Positions 1-9,692 of a DNA stretch of 64,000 bases are shown piece by piece. The first letter of the stretch is position 1. Each line of letters begins with the position of its first letter. The translations under genes were made by a program, and so were the position numbers. Under the pieces are notes generated by a model. The model made no database searches and was not told where the DNA came from. It saw only the letters and a program-made list of their open reading frames with translations. The DNA is from Gammaproteobacteria bacterium (GTDB lineage Bacteria > Pseudomonadota > Gammaproteobacteria > Pseudomonadales > Azotimanducaceae). The stretch covers positions 41,510 through 105,509 of the forward strand of contig JAJFKA010000037.1 in the NCBI GenBank assembly GCA_021773555.1. Reading direction: 5' to 3'.

Positions 1-614
1 TGCAGCGTCGGGGCATTAATGATGTAGGCAATGAGCAATGAAAAAGATACAAAACTTAAAGTTGCCTGCGTTCTCACTGACAACTCGCTTTCGATGAGTT
101 CAAGCCAGGTCCAGATGACCAGCCCGGTCACAGAAACGAATCCAGCCAGTCCCAGCGCAACTGCGACGATCACCAGGTAAAAGGTGATCTTCAATCCGAA
201 GAATCGACCGATCTGCTCCGCAGAAAGGATCAGACAGGCGGAGACAATCAGCACAATGGCGAGGTTGTAGACAACCAGTTCGGGTCGCGTAGTATCCAGG
301 TGCATGTCTGCTAATCCGAAAAATGCGAGCAGGTAAGCGCCGAGCATGGCGATTGCCGCGACTGCCAGGGCAGCCCGGTTGACCGCCGCCCTCGGCCACG
401 CGACTGATTCGGCCACACGTGAAGCCTGTTTTAATCCGAGACCCGCCGCGAGCGCAAGATCATAGGCGTTATTGATGTCGCCAACCTCGGCCCGATAGGC
501 AAGAATACGCGATGCCCGCCTGGGGCCAATATCGCGCAGGGTCAGCAACTCATCAAACGTTGCCTGATTGATTTCGACTGGCGAAGATGCCACGATTATT
601 TTCCGCTGGACCAT
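1..614 (-). CDS. Membrane protein with N-terminal helix-hairpin-helix domain (partial)
   Basis: An open frame runs from ATG 614 (or GTG 593) leftwards off the window, so only the N-terminal part, about 204 residues, is visible. Residues about 12-70 read like a ComEA-type helix-hairpin-helix unit (EINQATFDELLTLRDIGPRR, then RILAYRAEVGDI), which normally binds DNA without sequence specificity or mediates protein contacts. Four hydrophobic segments follow (around WPRAAVNRAALAVAAIAMLG, VVYNLAIVLIVSACLILSA, FYLVIVAVALGLAGFVS and SFVSFSLLIAYIIN), so this is a polytopic membrane protein with a cytoplasmic or periplasmic HhH head. The start is uncertain: neither candidate has a strong ribosome binding site. 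It is divergent from the DUF1499 gene with only 43 bases between the chosen starts. I do not recognise the family and assign no function. Confidence 0.6.
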   Translation of the reverse strand, partial: MVQRKIIVASSPVEINQATFDELLTLRDIGPRRASRILAYRAEVGDINNAYDLALAAGLGLKQASRVAESVAWPRAAVNRAALAVAAIAMLGAYLLAFFGLADMHLDTTRPELVVYNLAIVLIVSACLILSAEQIGRFFGLKITFYLVIVAVALGLAGFVSVTGLVIWTWLELIESELSVRTQATLSFVSFSLLIAYIINAPTL

Positions 615-657
615 AAGCCAGACACTTAACCAAAAAATGCCCCCGGAGATCAATGTA

Positions 658-1395
658 ATGGAACAACTAAAAATGTCATCGCGCGCGCTACTACTCAGCG
701 CCGTGATCATGATAATCATCCTGATTACCGGGCCTTTTGGTTATAAGTTCGGCCTGGTTCCGCTGCTGCCATCGCTGGCGAGCCTGCTGGTTGCGATGCT
801 GGGTTCAGCCATTGTGCTTCTGGTTGCCCTGGTATTCATTTTTTTAGCAATAAAAAACGGCCTCGGCAGGAACAGAAATATGCTGCTGCTCACGGTTGCG
901 CTAAGTCTGGTGCCGATCATCATTATGGCGCCACAAATTGTGAAAGGTCGTTCTGTGCCACCGATTCATGACATTACGACAGATACCGATAATCCACCTG
1001 CCTTCAATGCGATTGTGAAACTCCGGGTGCATGCCGCCAATGATCTTGAGTATGGGTCAGAAGCTATTCCGGCGGATGAAATGGCAGAGTTACAAGCCAT
1101 TGCCTATCCTGCAGTCCAACCGTTGCACACACCGATGGAGCCCCTCGACGCAGTTACCCGTGCCGAGGAAGTACTAAGAGAGCAGGGATTGAAAATTGTC
1201 ACCGTTGATGAAGAAGCACTGATGGTTGAAGCCACCGCGACGACCTACTGGTTTGGCTTCAAGGATGATCTGGTTGTGCGTGTCACACCGGGCTCAGATG
1301 GTTCAATCGTTGATGTACGTTCAGTATCCCGGGTTGGACAGAGTGATCTGGGAGCGAACGCGGCGCGGATTGAGAAGTTTCTGACAGTGTTTTAA
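658..1395 (+). CDS. DUF1499 family membrane protein
   Basis: This 245-residue protein starts at ATG 658, chosen because GGAG lies 9 bases upstream; the open frame extends back to 568 without a good site. Three hydrophobic segments occupy about residues 10-27, 35-65 and 75-92. The C-terminal half resembles DUF1499: it opens with [16 protein letters not shown], and contains [19 protein letters not shown] and a late [14 protein letters not shown] stretch, both typical of the family. Fusions of this domain to a short membrane anchor are known in proteobacteria, but the biochemical role is not established. The gene converges on gatB, and the two stop codons overlap within the four bases TTAA at 1392-1395. 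Confidence 0.75.
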   Translation: MEQLKMSSRALLLSAVIMIIILITGPFGYKFGLVPLLPSLASLLVAMLGSAIVLLVALVFIFLAIKNGLGRNRNMLLLTVALSLVPIIIMAPQIVKGRSVPPIHDITTDTDNPPAFNAIVKLRVHAANDLEYGSEAIPADEMAELQAIAYPAVQPLHTPMEPLDAVTRAEEVLREQGLKIVTVDEEALMVEATATTYWFGFKDDLVVRVTPGSDGSIVDVRSVSRVGQSDLGANAARIEKFLTVF

Positions 1396-2855
1396 GGCGG
1401 TGCCTGGTCAAGGGCGGTCTTGACCAGGTCGTTCACCTGTTGGGGATTGGCTTTCCCCCCGGTTTCCTTCATCACCTGACCGACAAAGAATCCTAACAGT
1501 TTGGTTTTTCCAGATCGGTACTGTTCGGCCTGTTGGGTGTTGTCGTTGATAATTTTCTCGATGATGGGAGTCAATGTGTCACTGTCGGACACCTGACGTA
1601 AACCGTGGCTTTCAATGTATTCATCCACGCTGGTTGCGTCACCTGCCCAGAGAGCATCAAAAATCGACTTGCCGATCTTGCCGGAAATCGTGCCGTCTTT
1701 GATTCGACGCAGAAGTTCACCGAGTTGGGTGGCGCTGATCAGGGATTCTCCGATGTCCAGGCCTTGCTTGTTCAACATACCGAGTAGTTCCACTCGAACC
1801 CAGTTTGCGGCAAGCCTGAAGTCCTCTGCAGTCTGGCCCGCTTGCTCAAAATACTTCGCGAGCGGCAGGGAAGAAGAGAGGAAGGTTGCGTCATCATTGG
1901 ACAGTTTAAACTGCGATTCGAATCGTTGCCGCCTGGCGGCGGGTAACTCCGGCATTGTGGCGCGAACGTCAGCTACGAACTTCTCGTTGATGACCACGGG
2001 CAGCAAATCCGGTTCAGGGAAATAGCGATAGTCAGTCGCCGTTTCCTTGCTGCGCATGGGGCGGGTTTCATCCTTGTCTGGATCATAGAGACGGGTTTCC
2101 TGAATGATCCTCCCCCCACCTTCCAGAATTTGAATCTGCCGTGCGACCTCGAAGTCAATGGCACGCTCCAGAAACCGGAACGAGTTGACGTTTTTGGTTT
2201 CTGTGCGGGTCCCGAGATCCGGTGTTCCGATACGGCGTACCGAGACATTGGCGTCGCAGCGAAATGATCCCTGGGACATATCTCCGTCAGAGACGTCCAG
2301 ATAGGTCACCAACTGATGGATGGTCCGCGCATAAGCCACCGCTTCGACGGCGCTGGACATCTCGGGTTCGGAGACAATTTCCAGCAGCGGCGTACCCGCA
2401 CGATTAAGGTCGATGCCGGTCGCACCCTGGAATTCCTCGTGCAGGGATTTCCCGGCGTCTTCTTCGAGATGTGCGCGGGTCAGGCGCACGGTTTTTGTGA
2501 TCCCTGAAGGCAAAAGGACATCCACCTTGCCTCCCCGGACGATCGGGTAGTCCATCTGGGTGATCTGATAGCCTTTTGGCAGGTCAGGATAGAAGTAGTT
2601 TTTTCGGTCGAACACCGAGGTCATACCGATTTCAGCACCGACACCAAGCCCGAACGCGACGGCTTTGGGGAAAACTGCTGCGTTAACCACTGGCAAAACG
2701 CCGGGCATGCCAAGGTCGATAGCGCAAGCCTGTGAATTCGGCTCAGCGCCGAATTGGGTGCTCGCGCCTGAGAAGATCTTGGAGCGGGTGTTCAGCTGGA
2801 CGTGAATTTCCAGGCCAATAACGGTTTCCCAGCCAGACTCTGCCTGCTCGGTCAT
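1392..2855 (-). CDS. gatB: Aspartyl/glutamyl-tRNA(Asn/Gln) amidotransferase subunit B
   Basis: GatB binds misacylated Asp-tRNA(Asn) or Glu-tRNA(Gln) and, using ammonia delivered by GatA, amidates the aminoacyl group after ATP-dependent activation. The 487-residue product shows the family opening [20 protein letters not shown], the [15 protein letters not shown] and [17 protein letters not shown] stretches of the cradle domain, and a C-terminal tail domain with the [12 protein letters not shown] motif. The start is ATG 2855, not the upstream in-frame ATG at 2867: it overlaps the gatA stop as ATGA, a usual sign of translational coupling. It is last in the gatC-gatA-gatB operon. No terminator is visible because the gene ends inside the convergent DUF1499 stop. 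Confidence 0.97.
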   Translation of the reverse strand: MTEQAESGWETVIGLEIHVQLNTRSKIFSGASTQFGAEPNSQACAIDLGMPGVLPVVNAAVFPKAVAFGLGVGAEIGMTSVFDRKNYFYPDLPKGYQITQMDYPIVRGGKVDVLLPSGITKTVRLTRAHLEEDAGKSLHEEFQGATGIDLNRAGTPLLEIVSEPEMSSAVEAVAYARTIHQLVTYLDVSDGDMSQGSFRCDANVSVRRIGTPDLGTRTETKNVNSFRFLERAIDFEVARQIQILEGGGRIIQETRLYDPDKDETRPMRSKETATDYRYFPEPDLLPVVINEKFVADVRATMPELPAARRQRFESQFKLSNDDATFLSSSLPLAKYFEQAGQTAEDFRLAANWVRVELLGMLNKQGLDIGESLISATQLGELLRRIKDGTISGKIGKSIFDALWAGDATSVDEYIESHGLRQVSDSDTLTPIIEKIINDNTQQAEQYRSGKTKLLGFFVGQVMKETGGKANPQQVNDLVKTALDQAPP

Positions 2856-4315
2856 GGTGCCTCCCACGCCGGGCTGAGCTTGTGCCAGCTGGTTTGCTGC
2901 TGGAATTGGTGTGCCACATTCAGGAGGGTAGCTTCGTCCAGGTAGTTACCCATGAGTTGCAGACCGGTTGGCAGGCCACCGTGTGGATTAGATGGAAAGG
3001 ATAGCGCCGGAATTCCAGCCAGATTTGAGGCTATCGTATAAACATCCTGCAGGTACATTGCGATGGGATCGTTGGTTTTTTCACCCAGTTTAAATGCAGG
3101 ACCCGGCGTGGTGGGGGTCAGCAGGACATCCACCTGCTGAAATGCAGCGATAAAACCCTGCTTGATCAAGCGCCTCACCTGCTGCGCCTTGCGATAGTAA
3201 GCGTCATAGTAGCCAGCAGACAGAGCGAATGAGCCAACCAGGATACGTTGTTTGACCTCCTTGCCGAATGCTTCAGTGCGAGAGCGTTTATAAAGATCTT
3301 TAAGATCCGCAGGCGCCTCACATCGATAACCAAATCGCACTCCATCGTAACGAGAGAGATTAGCGGAGCACTCTGCCGGGGCGATAACGTAATACGCCGG
3401 GATGGCATGTCTGGTATTGCTGAGTTCAACGTCAGAAATGATTGCTCCAAGGGATTCGAAGACCTTGACCGCCTCAAACAAACTGCGCTCCGTGGCGATG
3501 TCGATGTTCTCCATATACTGGCTGCACAGCCCGATTTTCAGACCCTTGATGGAGTTATTCAAAGCGCCTCGGTAGTCTGGCACTGCGGTGTCAATACTGG
3601 TGGAATCGCGGGGGTCGTACCCTGCCATGACTGACAACATGAGCGCAGCATCTTCAGCAGATCTCGCCAATGGTCCGCCCTGATCAAGACTGGAGGCATA
3701 GGCAATCATTCCCCAGCGCGATACCCGCCCGTAGGTAGGCTTGATGCCGGTAATCCCACAGAATGCGGCTGGCTGGCGGATCGATCCACCGGTATCCGTT
3801 CCCGTCGAGGCGGCGCATAACCGCGCGGCAACGGCTGCGGCTGAACCCCCCGAGGAGCCGCCAGGCACGCGAGCAGGATCCCAGGGATTTTTCACAGCCC
3901 CGTAGTAGCTGTTCTCGTTGGATGACCCCATCGCAAACTCATCCATATTGGTCTTCCCAAGGGTAATCGCGCCTGCATCGTTCAGCTTGTCGACCACGGT
4001 CGCATTGTATGGGGCGATGAAATTGTCCAGCATGCGGGAACCGGCTGAGGTTCTGATGCCCTCGGTGCAGAAGATATCCTTGTGGGCAATGGGGATGCCA
4101 CCGAGCGGGGTTGTGTCAGGTGCTCGGCCTGGATTTATGCGCGCTGCGTCAACCCGCTTCGCTTGTGAAATGGCGAGTTCCGGTGTGGTGGTAATGAACG
4201 CGTTCAGTGCTCCGCCGGTCTCGAGCCGTGCCAGGTAGTGCTGGGTTAGTTCCAGTGCAGAAAAGTCGCCGCGTTGCAGGCATTGCCGCTGCTCGGCGAT
4301 GGATAGTTTATGCAT
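2852..4315 (-). CDS. gatA: Aspartyl/glutamyl-tRNA(Asn/Gln) amidotransferase subunit A
   Basis: GatA is the amidase-signature subunit that hydrolyses glutamine and channels ammonia to GatB. The Ser-cisSer-Lys triad is visible: Lys79 in PIAHKDIF, Ser154 in GGSSGGS and nucleophile Ser178 in [13 protein letters not shown], at the same numbering as the well-studied Staphylococcus enzyme. The length of 487 residues is normal. The start codon overlaps the gatC stop as TAATG and its own stop overlaps the gatB start, so the three subunits are translationally coupled. Presence of GatCAB suggests that this organism makes at least one of Asn-tRNA or Gln-tRNA by the indirect route; glnS and asnS are not in this window, so which one cannot be told. 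Confidence 0.97.
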   Translation of the reverse strand: MHKLSIAEQRQCLQRGDFSALELTQHYLARLETGGALNAFITTTPELAISQAKRVDAARINPGRAPDTTPLGGIPIAHKDIFCTEGIRTSAGSRMLDNFIAPYNATVVDKLNDAGAITLGKTNMDEFAMGSSNENSYYGAVKNPWDPARVPGGSSGGSAAAVAARLCAASTGTDTGGSIRQPAAFCGITGIKPTYGRVSRWGMIAYASSLDQGGPLARSAEDAALMLSVMAGYDPRDSTSIDTAVPDYRGALNNSIKGLKIGLCSQYMENIDIATERSLFEAVKVFESLGAIISDVELSNTRHAIPAYYVIAPAECSANLSRYDGVRFGYRCEAPADLKDLYKRSRTEAFGKEVKQRILVGSFALSAGYYDAYYRKAQQVRRLIKQGFIAAFQQVDVLLTPTTPGPAFKLGEKTNDPIAMYLQDVYTIASNLAGIPALSFPSNPHGGLPTGLQLMGNYLDEATLLNVAHQFQQQTSWHKLSPAWEAP

Positions 4316-4602
4316 TACTCCACCACCCGGGGTACCACGTAGAGGCCGTCCCGGGCATCCGGTGCGATTTCCTGGAATCGGCCCCGCTGGTCGGGTTCTG
4401 TTACCTTGTCTGCGCGTAGTGTTTGTGTAGCATCCAGGGGATTGGCCATGACTGGAACATCTGTGGTGTCAACAGATTGCATCTCCTCAACCAGCGCGAG
4501 GACCTGGTTCAGGCTTTCGATAACGTCATTAATCTCGTTTTCCGGGATGTTAAGCTGAGAGAGCTCTGCGACCTGTTCAACGACCTCTTTTGAGACTTTC
4601 AA
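4315..4602 (-). CDS. gatC: Aspartyl/glutamyl-tRNA(Asn/Gln) amidotransferase subunit C
   Basis: GatC is the small belt-like subunit that stabilises the GatA-GatB complex. The 95-residue product matches the family throughout: [20 protein letters not shown] at the N-terminus, a helical stretch ending in [16 protein letters not shown], the [10 protein letters not shown] hinge and the C-terminal LRADKVTEP segment. It is the first gene of the minus-strand gatCAB operon and is divergent from mreB across a 297-base gap, the arrangement seen in Pseudomonas-type genomes. Confidence 0.95.
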   Translation of the reverse strand: MKVSKEVVEQVAELSQLNIPENEINDVIESLNQVLALVEEMQSVDTTDVPVMANPLDATQTLRADKVTEPDQRGRFQEIAPDARDGLYVVPRVVE

Positions 4603-5940
<1,338 letters not shown>

Positions 5941-6048
5941 GGAAGCTTAAAAGCAATTGGGCCTGGTTGCTGGTGCCCCGAACTATGATGTGAAAAGAAG
6001 CGTCGGAGATGTGAATGCTCTCCTCGCTTCAATCGTTGAGTTAGTGCA

Positions 6049-6969
6049 TTGGAAAACCTGCCGCCAGGAGTAGCTGGTCAGGTAACGAATCGGGACGAGG
6101 CAATTAAATCTTTATTTCTTGAAGAAACGACGACTGGATACAAGATGGTGGGATTCGGTATCCTTTCTATTGTCCTCGTCGTCGTTGATCATTTGTCTGA
6201 TTATCTCGATGAAATACGTGCGGGCCTCACGGTGATTGCAACTCCCGTGCTGATTGCCGCTGATCTTCCCAGCCGGGAAGCAAATGAAATCAGGGAAATG
6301 TTCAGCACCCGGGGTGACATGCGTTCGCAAATTGGCGAGCTTCGTCAGGAACTGATTCTACTAAAAGCCAAGACCGAAAAAATGGCAGCGCTGGCCGCGG
6401 AAAATAACCGCCTTCGTGGATTGCTGGGATCGGCCGCGAAGTTACAGGACAATGTGCTTGTTGCAGAACTGATTGGTGTTGATCCGGACCCCGAGAAGCA
6501 CGAGGTTATCATTGACAAGGGAAGCCGCGAGGGAGTGTTCGTAGGCCAGCCAGTGCTGGATGCCCAGGGACTCATGGGGCAGGTCATTTCGCTCAGCCAT
6601 TTTACCAGTCGCGTGCTACTGATCAGTGATCCATCGCATTCAGTTCCCGTACAGGTATCGCGCAGTAACCTTCGACTCATTGCGCAAGGTACCGGTGTGA
6701 CCAATTCTCTTGAGCTTGTCCATGTACAGGATACCGCTGATATTCAGGTCGGGGATCTGCTGGTGAGTTCAGGGCTCGGCAAACGTTTTCCGGTCGGTTA
6801 TCCCGTGGGCATCGTCAACAAGATCGAACATGATCCGGGACGACCATTCGCAATAGTAACGGCTGTGCCCAGTGCACTGCTCGACAGGAGCCGGCACGTA
6901 CTGCTGGTATTTACAGAAAAAGAACTGGCTCGAATACCGGAGGTGAGCAGCGATGGCGACGGTCGCTGA
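6049..6969 (+). CDS. mreC: Rod shape-determining protein MreC
   Basis: MreC is a bitopic inner-membrane protein whose periplasmic beta domains help activate the elongasome. A transmembrane segment (GFGILSIVLVVVDH) is followed by a coiled coil (about residues 75-125, ending TEKMAALAAENNRLRGLLG) and the periplasmic core, including VIIDKGSREGVFVGQPV, LMGQVI and VGDLLVSSGLGKRFPVGYPVG. The start is not settled. The frame opens at TTG 6049 directly after a stop, with no convincing binding site, and the first in-frame ATG (6145) would remove the family-like IKSLF just before the membrane helix. The 108-base gap after mreB is unusually long for this operon. The end overlaps mreD by 17 bases. Confidence 0.9.
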   Translation: MENLPPGVAGQVTNRDEAIKSLFLEETTTGYKMVGFGILSIVLVVVDHLSDYLDEIRAGLTVIATPVLIAADLPSREANEIREMFSTRGDMRSQIGELRQELILLKAKTEKMAALAAENNRLRGLLGSAAKLQDNVLVAELIGVDPDPEKHEVIIDKGSREGVFVGQPVLDAQGLMGQVISLSHFTSRVLLISDPSHSVPVQVSRSNLRLIAQGTGVTNSLELVHVQDTADIQVGDLLVSSGLGKRFPVGYPVGIVNKIEHDPGRPFAIVTAVPSALLDRSRHVLLVFTEKELARIPEVSSDGDGR

Positions 6970-7462
6970 CTCCCCCTCAAATGGAACCTGGGTCATCGCG
7001 CTGACTTTTTTTGTCGCGATGATACTGGCGGTTATGCCGATGCCGGAGTTTGCACCGGTGGTGCTTGGTTACCTGCGCCCGGAGTGGGTTGTTCTGGTGC
7101 TAATTTATTGGATCATTGCGCTGCCGCAAAGAGTCGGTATTGCAGTAGCCTGGTCATCAGGGTTATTTGTTGATGTGTTGCTCGGATCGTTACTGGGGCA
7201 GCATGCAGTGGCCTATGTGGTTGTCGCGTATGTTGCGTCCAGCCTCTACCAAAGGCTAAGAATGTTTTCCGTGTGGCAGCAAAGCATGATTGTGTTTGCC
7301 ACCATTGGACTAAATCAGTTAATTAATTTCTGGATTGAGAGTATTGCGGGGCTAACCGACTGGAACATCTGGTATCTTCTAACCTCAGTAATGAGTGCGT
7401 TTCTGTGGCCGTGGATATTTCTGATGCTTCGTTATTTACGGCGCAGGTTTCATGTAAGTTAA
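6953..7462 (+). CDS. mreD: Rod shape-determining protein MreD
   Basis: MreD is a small polytopic inner-membrane partner of MreB and MreC. The 169-residue product has five to six hydrophobic segments and the family stretch RPEWVVLVLIYWIIALPQRV, followed by GLFVDVLLGSLLGQHAVAY. Its start lies inside the last codons of mreC, which fits coupled translation. It is the last of the mre genes; maf follows after about 90 bases. Confidence 0.93.
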   Translation: MATVADSPSNGTWVIALTFFVAMILAVMPMPEFAPVVLGYLRPEWVVLVLIYWIIALPQRVGIAVAWSSGLFVDVLLGSLLGQHAVAYVVVAYVASSLYQRLRMFSVWQQSMIVFATIGLNQLINFWIESIAGLTDWNIWYLLTSVMSAFLWPWIFLMLRYLRRRFHVS

Positions 7463-7551
7463 ACTCGTGACGCTTATCATCCAGATCAGGCATCCAGAGG
7501 CTTTAAGGTGGTTGATCATACAAATCGAACGGGTGCTTTCCGCAATTGCGG

Positions 7552-8208
7552 ATGTCGATGGCGGCAATCGGGGCCATCGCGGTGACGCTGGTGCTCGCTT
7601 CAGGTTCGTCGCGCCGTGCTGAGTTGTTGACCCAGGTGGGTCTGTCCTTTGACGTGCTGATTCCAGGTGTCGATGAGTCCTTGTTTCCCGGAGAACAGCC
7701 AGACACCTACGTGTCTCGGATGGCCAAGGAGAAGGCTGATCAGGCATTCGCCTCGTTTGCAGCATCCTGCGACGATGTAGTTCTGCTGGCCGCGGATACC
7801 ATCGTGGTCGTTGACGGATCGATTCTGGGCAAACCAGGTAACAGGCAGGACGGGCTTCGGATGCTCACGATGCTGTCAGGCAGAGGTCACGAAGTTAAGA
7901 CAGCGGTGCACATCCTGTCTGCGGATAAGTCCACAGGAACAGTAGTAACAACGACTGTTAACTTCAGGCGGATTGAACGCGTCGAGTGTGAAAACTACTG
8001 GTTGTCGGGTGAGTCACATGACAAGGCCGGTGGGTATGGTATCCAGGGTCTGGCGGCGATCTTTGTCGAGAGTATTACAGGTAGCTACAGTAATGTTGTC
8101 GGTTTGCCACTGGCAGAGACGAGCTTGCTGTTGTCAACATTCGGTGTCGAGTGTCTGTCCCGTGATGCGGTAGAAGAATCAAAAGTTGAAGCAGGATTTA
8201 AGTCGTAA
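7552..8208 (+). CDS. maf: Maf family nucleoside triphosphate pyrophosphatase
   Basis: Maf proteins hydrolyse non-canonical or canonical nucleotides to monophosphate and pyrophosphate; the YhdE-type branch acts mainly on dTTP and UTP. Family motifs are LASGSSRRAELL near the N-terminus, MAKEKADQA, the catalytic AADTIVVVDGSILGKP and the C-terminal GGYGIQGLAAIFVESITGSY followed by NVVGLPL. The start is uncertain: TTG 7546, ATG 7552, ATG 7558 and GTG 7582 are all in frame with no strong site, and most homologues begin just before the LVLASGS strand, which favours a later one. The stop overlaps the rng start by one base (TAATG). The position between mreD and rng is conserved in gammaproteobacteria. 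Confidence 0.92.
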   Translation: MSMAAIGAIAVTLVLASGSSRRAELLTQVGLSFDVLIPGVDESLFPGEQPDTYVSRMAKEKADQAFASFAASCDDVVLLAADTIVVVDGSILGKPGNRQDGLRMLTMLSGRGHEVKTAVHILSADKSTGTVVTTTVNFRRIERVECENYWLSGESHDKAGGYGIQGLAAIFVESITGSYSNVVGLPLAETSLLLSTFGVECLSRDAVEESKVEAGFKS

Positions 8209-9692
8209 TGGCTGAAGAAATTATCATCAACGTATCGACACGCGAATCCAGAGTAGCCGTGGTAGAGCAGGGTTTGCTACAGGAAATATTCATCGAACGA
8301 TCACATACCCGGGGTACTGTTGGCAATATCTACAAGGGTAAGGTGGTCCGTATCCTTCCGGGAATGCAGAGTGCCTTCGTTGCCATCGGCCAGGCCCGCG
8401 CAGCTTTCATGCATATTACAGATCTGATTGACAGCCATGCGGTTCAACCGGGACACAATGGATCTGAAGAACGTTACCCACCGATCTCAAGCGTACTGCG
8501 CGATGGCCAGGAACTGCTGGTGCAGGTAGCAAAAGAACCTATCGGCACCAAAGGCGCACGAATCACCAGCAGCATTTCGCTGGCGTCCAGATATCTTGTG
8601 TACTTGCCAGAATCGACTCACGTCGGCATTTCCCAGAGGATTGAAGATGAGGAGGAACGGGGCAGACTGCGGGATCTGCTCGCCAGCGTGGAAAATGAGC
8701 GAGGAGATGGTTTTATTGTGCGAACAGCGAGCGAGGGTGTTTCTGCTGATGAAATTTTGAAGGATGCTTACCTGCTGCGCAGCCGCTGGGATGTGATCCG
8801 AAACGAGAGTCGCACTGCAACGCCTGAGACACTGGTTTACGAGGATTTACCGCTGACCCTAAGGGTGATGCGCGACATCATCAATGTACAAACAGGGACT
8901 ATCCTAATCGATGATCGCGCTACCTTCACTGCGCTTGAGCGGTTTCTGTCGGATTTTATTCCGGACAAGGTCAGCTCCCTTCAGATGGCCACCGGCGATG
9001 TTGCGCTGTTCGATGCGCACAACCTGGAGGATCAGATCGAAGCCGCGCTGGACAGAAATGTGCCGCTCAAGTCTGGTGGATACCTGGTATTCGACCAGAC
9101 TGAAGCCATGACCACTATTGACGTCAATACCGGCGCATTTATTGGCCGACGCGATCTGGAGGATACGATTTATCGAACTAACCTTGAGGCGGCAGCCGCA
9201 ATACCGAGGCAACTGAGGTTGCGAAATATGGGCGGCATCGTGATCATCGATTTCATCGATATGATCAATGAAGAGCACAAGCGACAGGTCTTGCGTAGCC
9301 TCGAAAAAGGTCAACAGACTGATCGGGTAAAGTGGAACATTACCGAGATATCTGATCTGGGCCTCGTGGAAATGACCAGAAAGCGGACTCACCAGAGCTT
9401 GTTGAAAATGATCTGCGAACCTTGTGCGATCTGCGATGGACGGGGTTTCGTTAAAACCGCGGAAAGTGTTTGTCTTGAAATTTTCAGAGAAATCCAGCGT
9501 AAAGCGCGAGATCTGAGAGATGGCTGCCTGATAATGGCCGCTCAGCCGGTCGTTGACAGGCTGCTGGATGAGGATTCAGCTTGCCTGGAAGCCCTGTCAA
9601 GCGCGCTTGGTGCGACCATCACGTTCCAGGTCGAGACAAGCTATAGTCAGGAACAGTTCGATGTCGTAATACCCTCAAATGGCAATGGCTAG
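8208..9692 (+). CDS. rng: Ribonuclease G
   Basis: RNase G is a single-strand endonuclease that matures the 5' end of 16S rRNA and cleaves some mRNAs. The 494-residue product has the family opening MAEEIIINVSTRESRVAVVE, an S1 RNA-binding domain (about residues 35-125, with GNIYKGKVVRILPGMQSAFV), catalytic magnesium-binding stretches TIDVNTGAFIGRRD and GGIVIIDFIDM, and the zinc-link CEPCAICDGRG. The length is that of RNase G; there is no RNase E scaffold tail. It is coupled to maf at the start and overlaps yhdP by 14 bases at the end. Confidence 0.97.
   Translation: MAEEIIINVSTRESRVAVVEQGLLQEIFIERSHTRGTVGNIYKGKVVRILPGMQSAFVAIGQARAAFMHITDLIDSHAVQPGHNGSEERYPPISSVLRDGQELLVQVAKEPIGTKGARITSSISLASRYLVYLPESTHVGISQRIEDEEERGRLRDLLASVENERGDGFIVRTASEGVSADEILKDAYLLRSRWDVIRNESRTATPETLVYEDLPLTLRVMRDIINVQTGTILIDDRATFTALERFLSDFIPDKVSSLQMATGDVALFDAHNLEDQIEAALDRNVPLKSGGYLVFDQTEAMTTIDVNTGAFIGRRDLEDTIYRTNLEAAAAIPRQLRLRNMGGIVIIDFIDMINEEHKRQVLRSLEKGQQTDRVKWNITEISDLGLVEMTRKRTHQSLLKMICEPCAICDGRGFVKTAESVCLEIFREIQRKARDLRDGCLIMAAQPVVDRLLDEDSACLEALSSALGATITFQVETSYSQEQFDVVIPSNGNG

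Noticed and set aside
100..399. Minus-strand ORF of 99 codons
   Set aside because: It is in another frame of the HhH-membrane gene; the longer frame from 614 to the window edge has clear domains.
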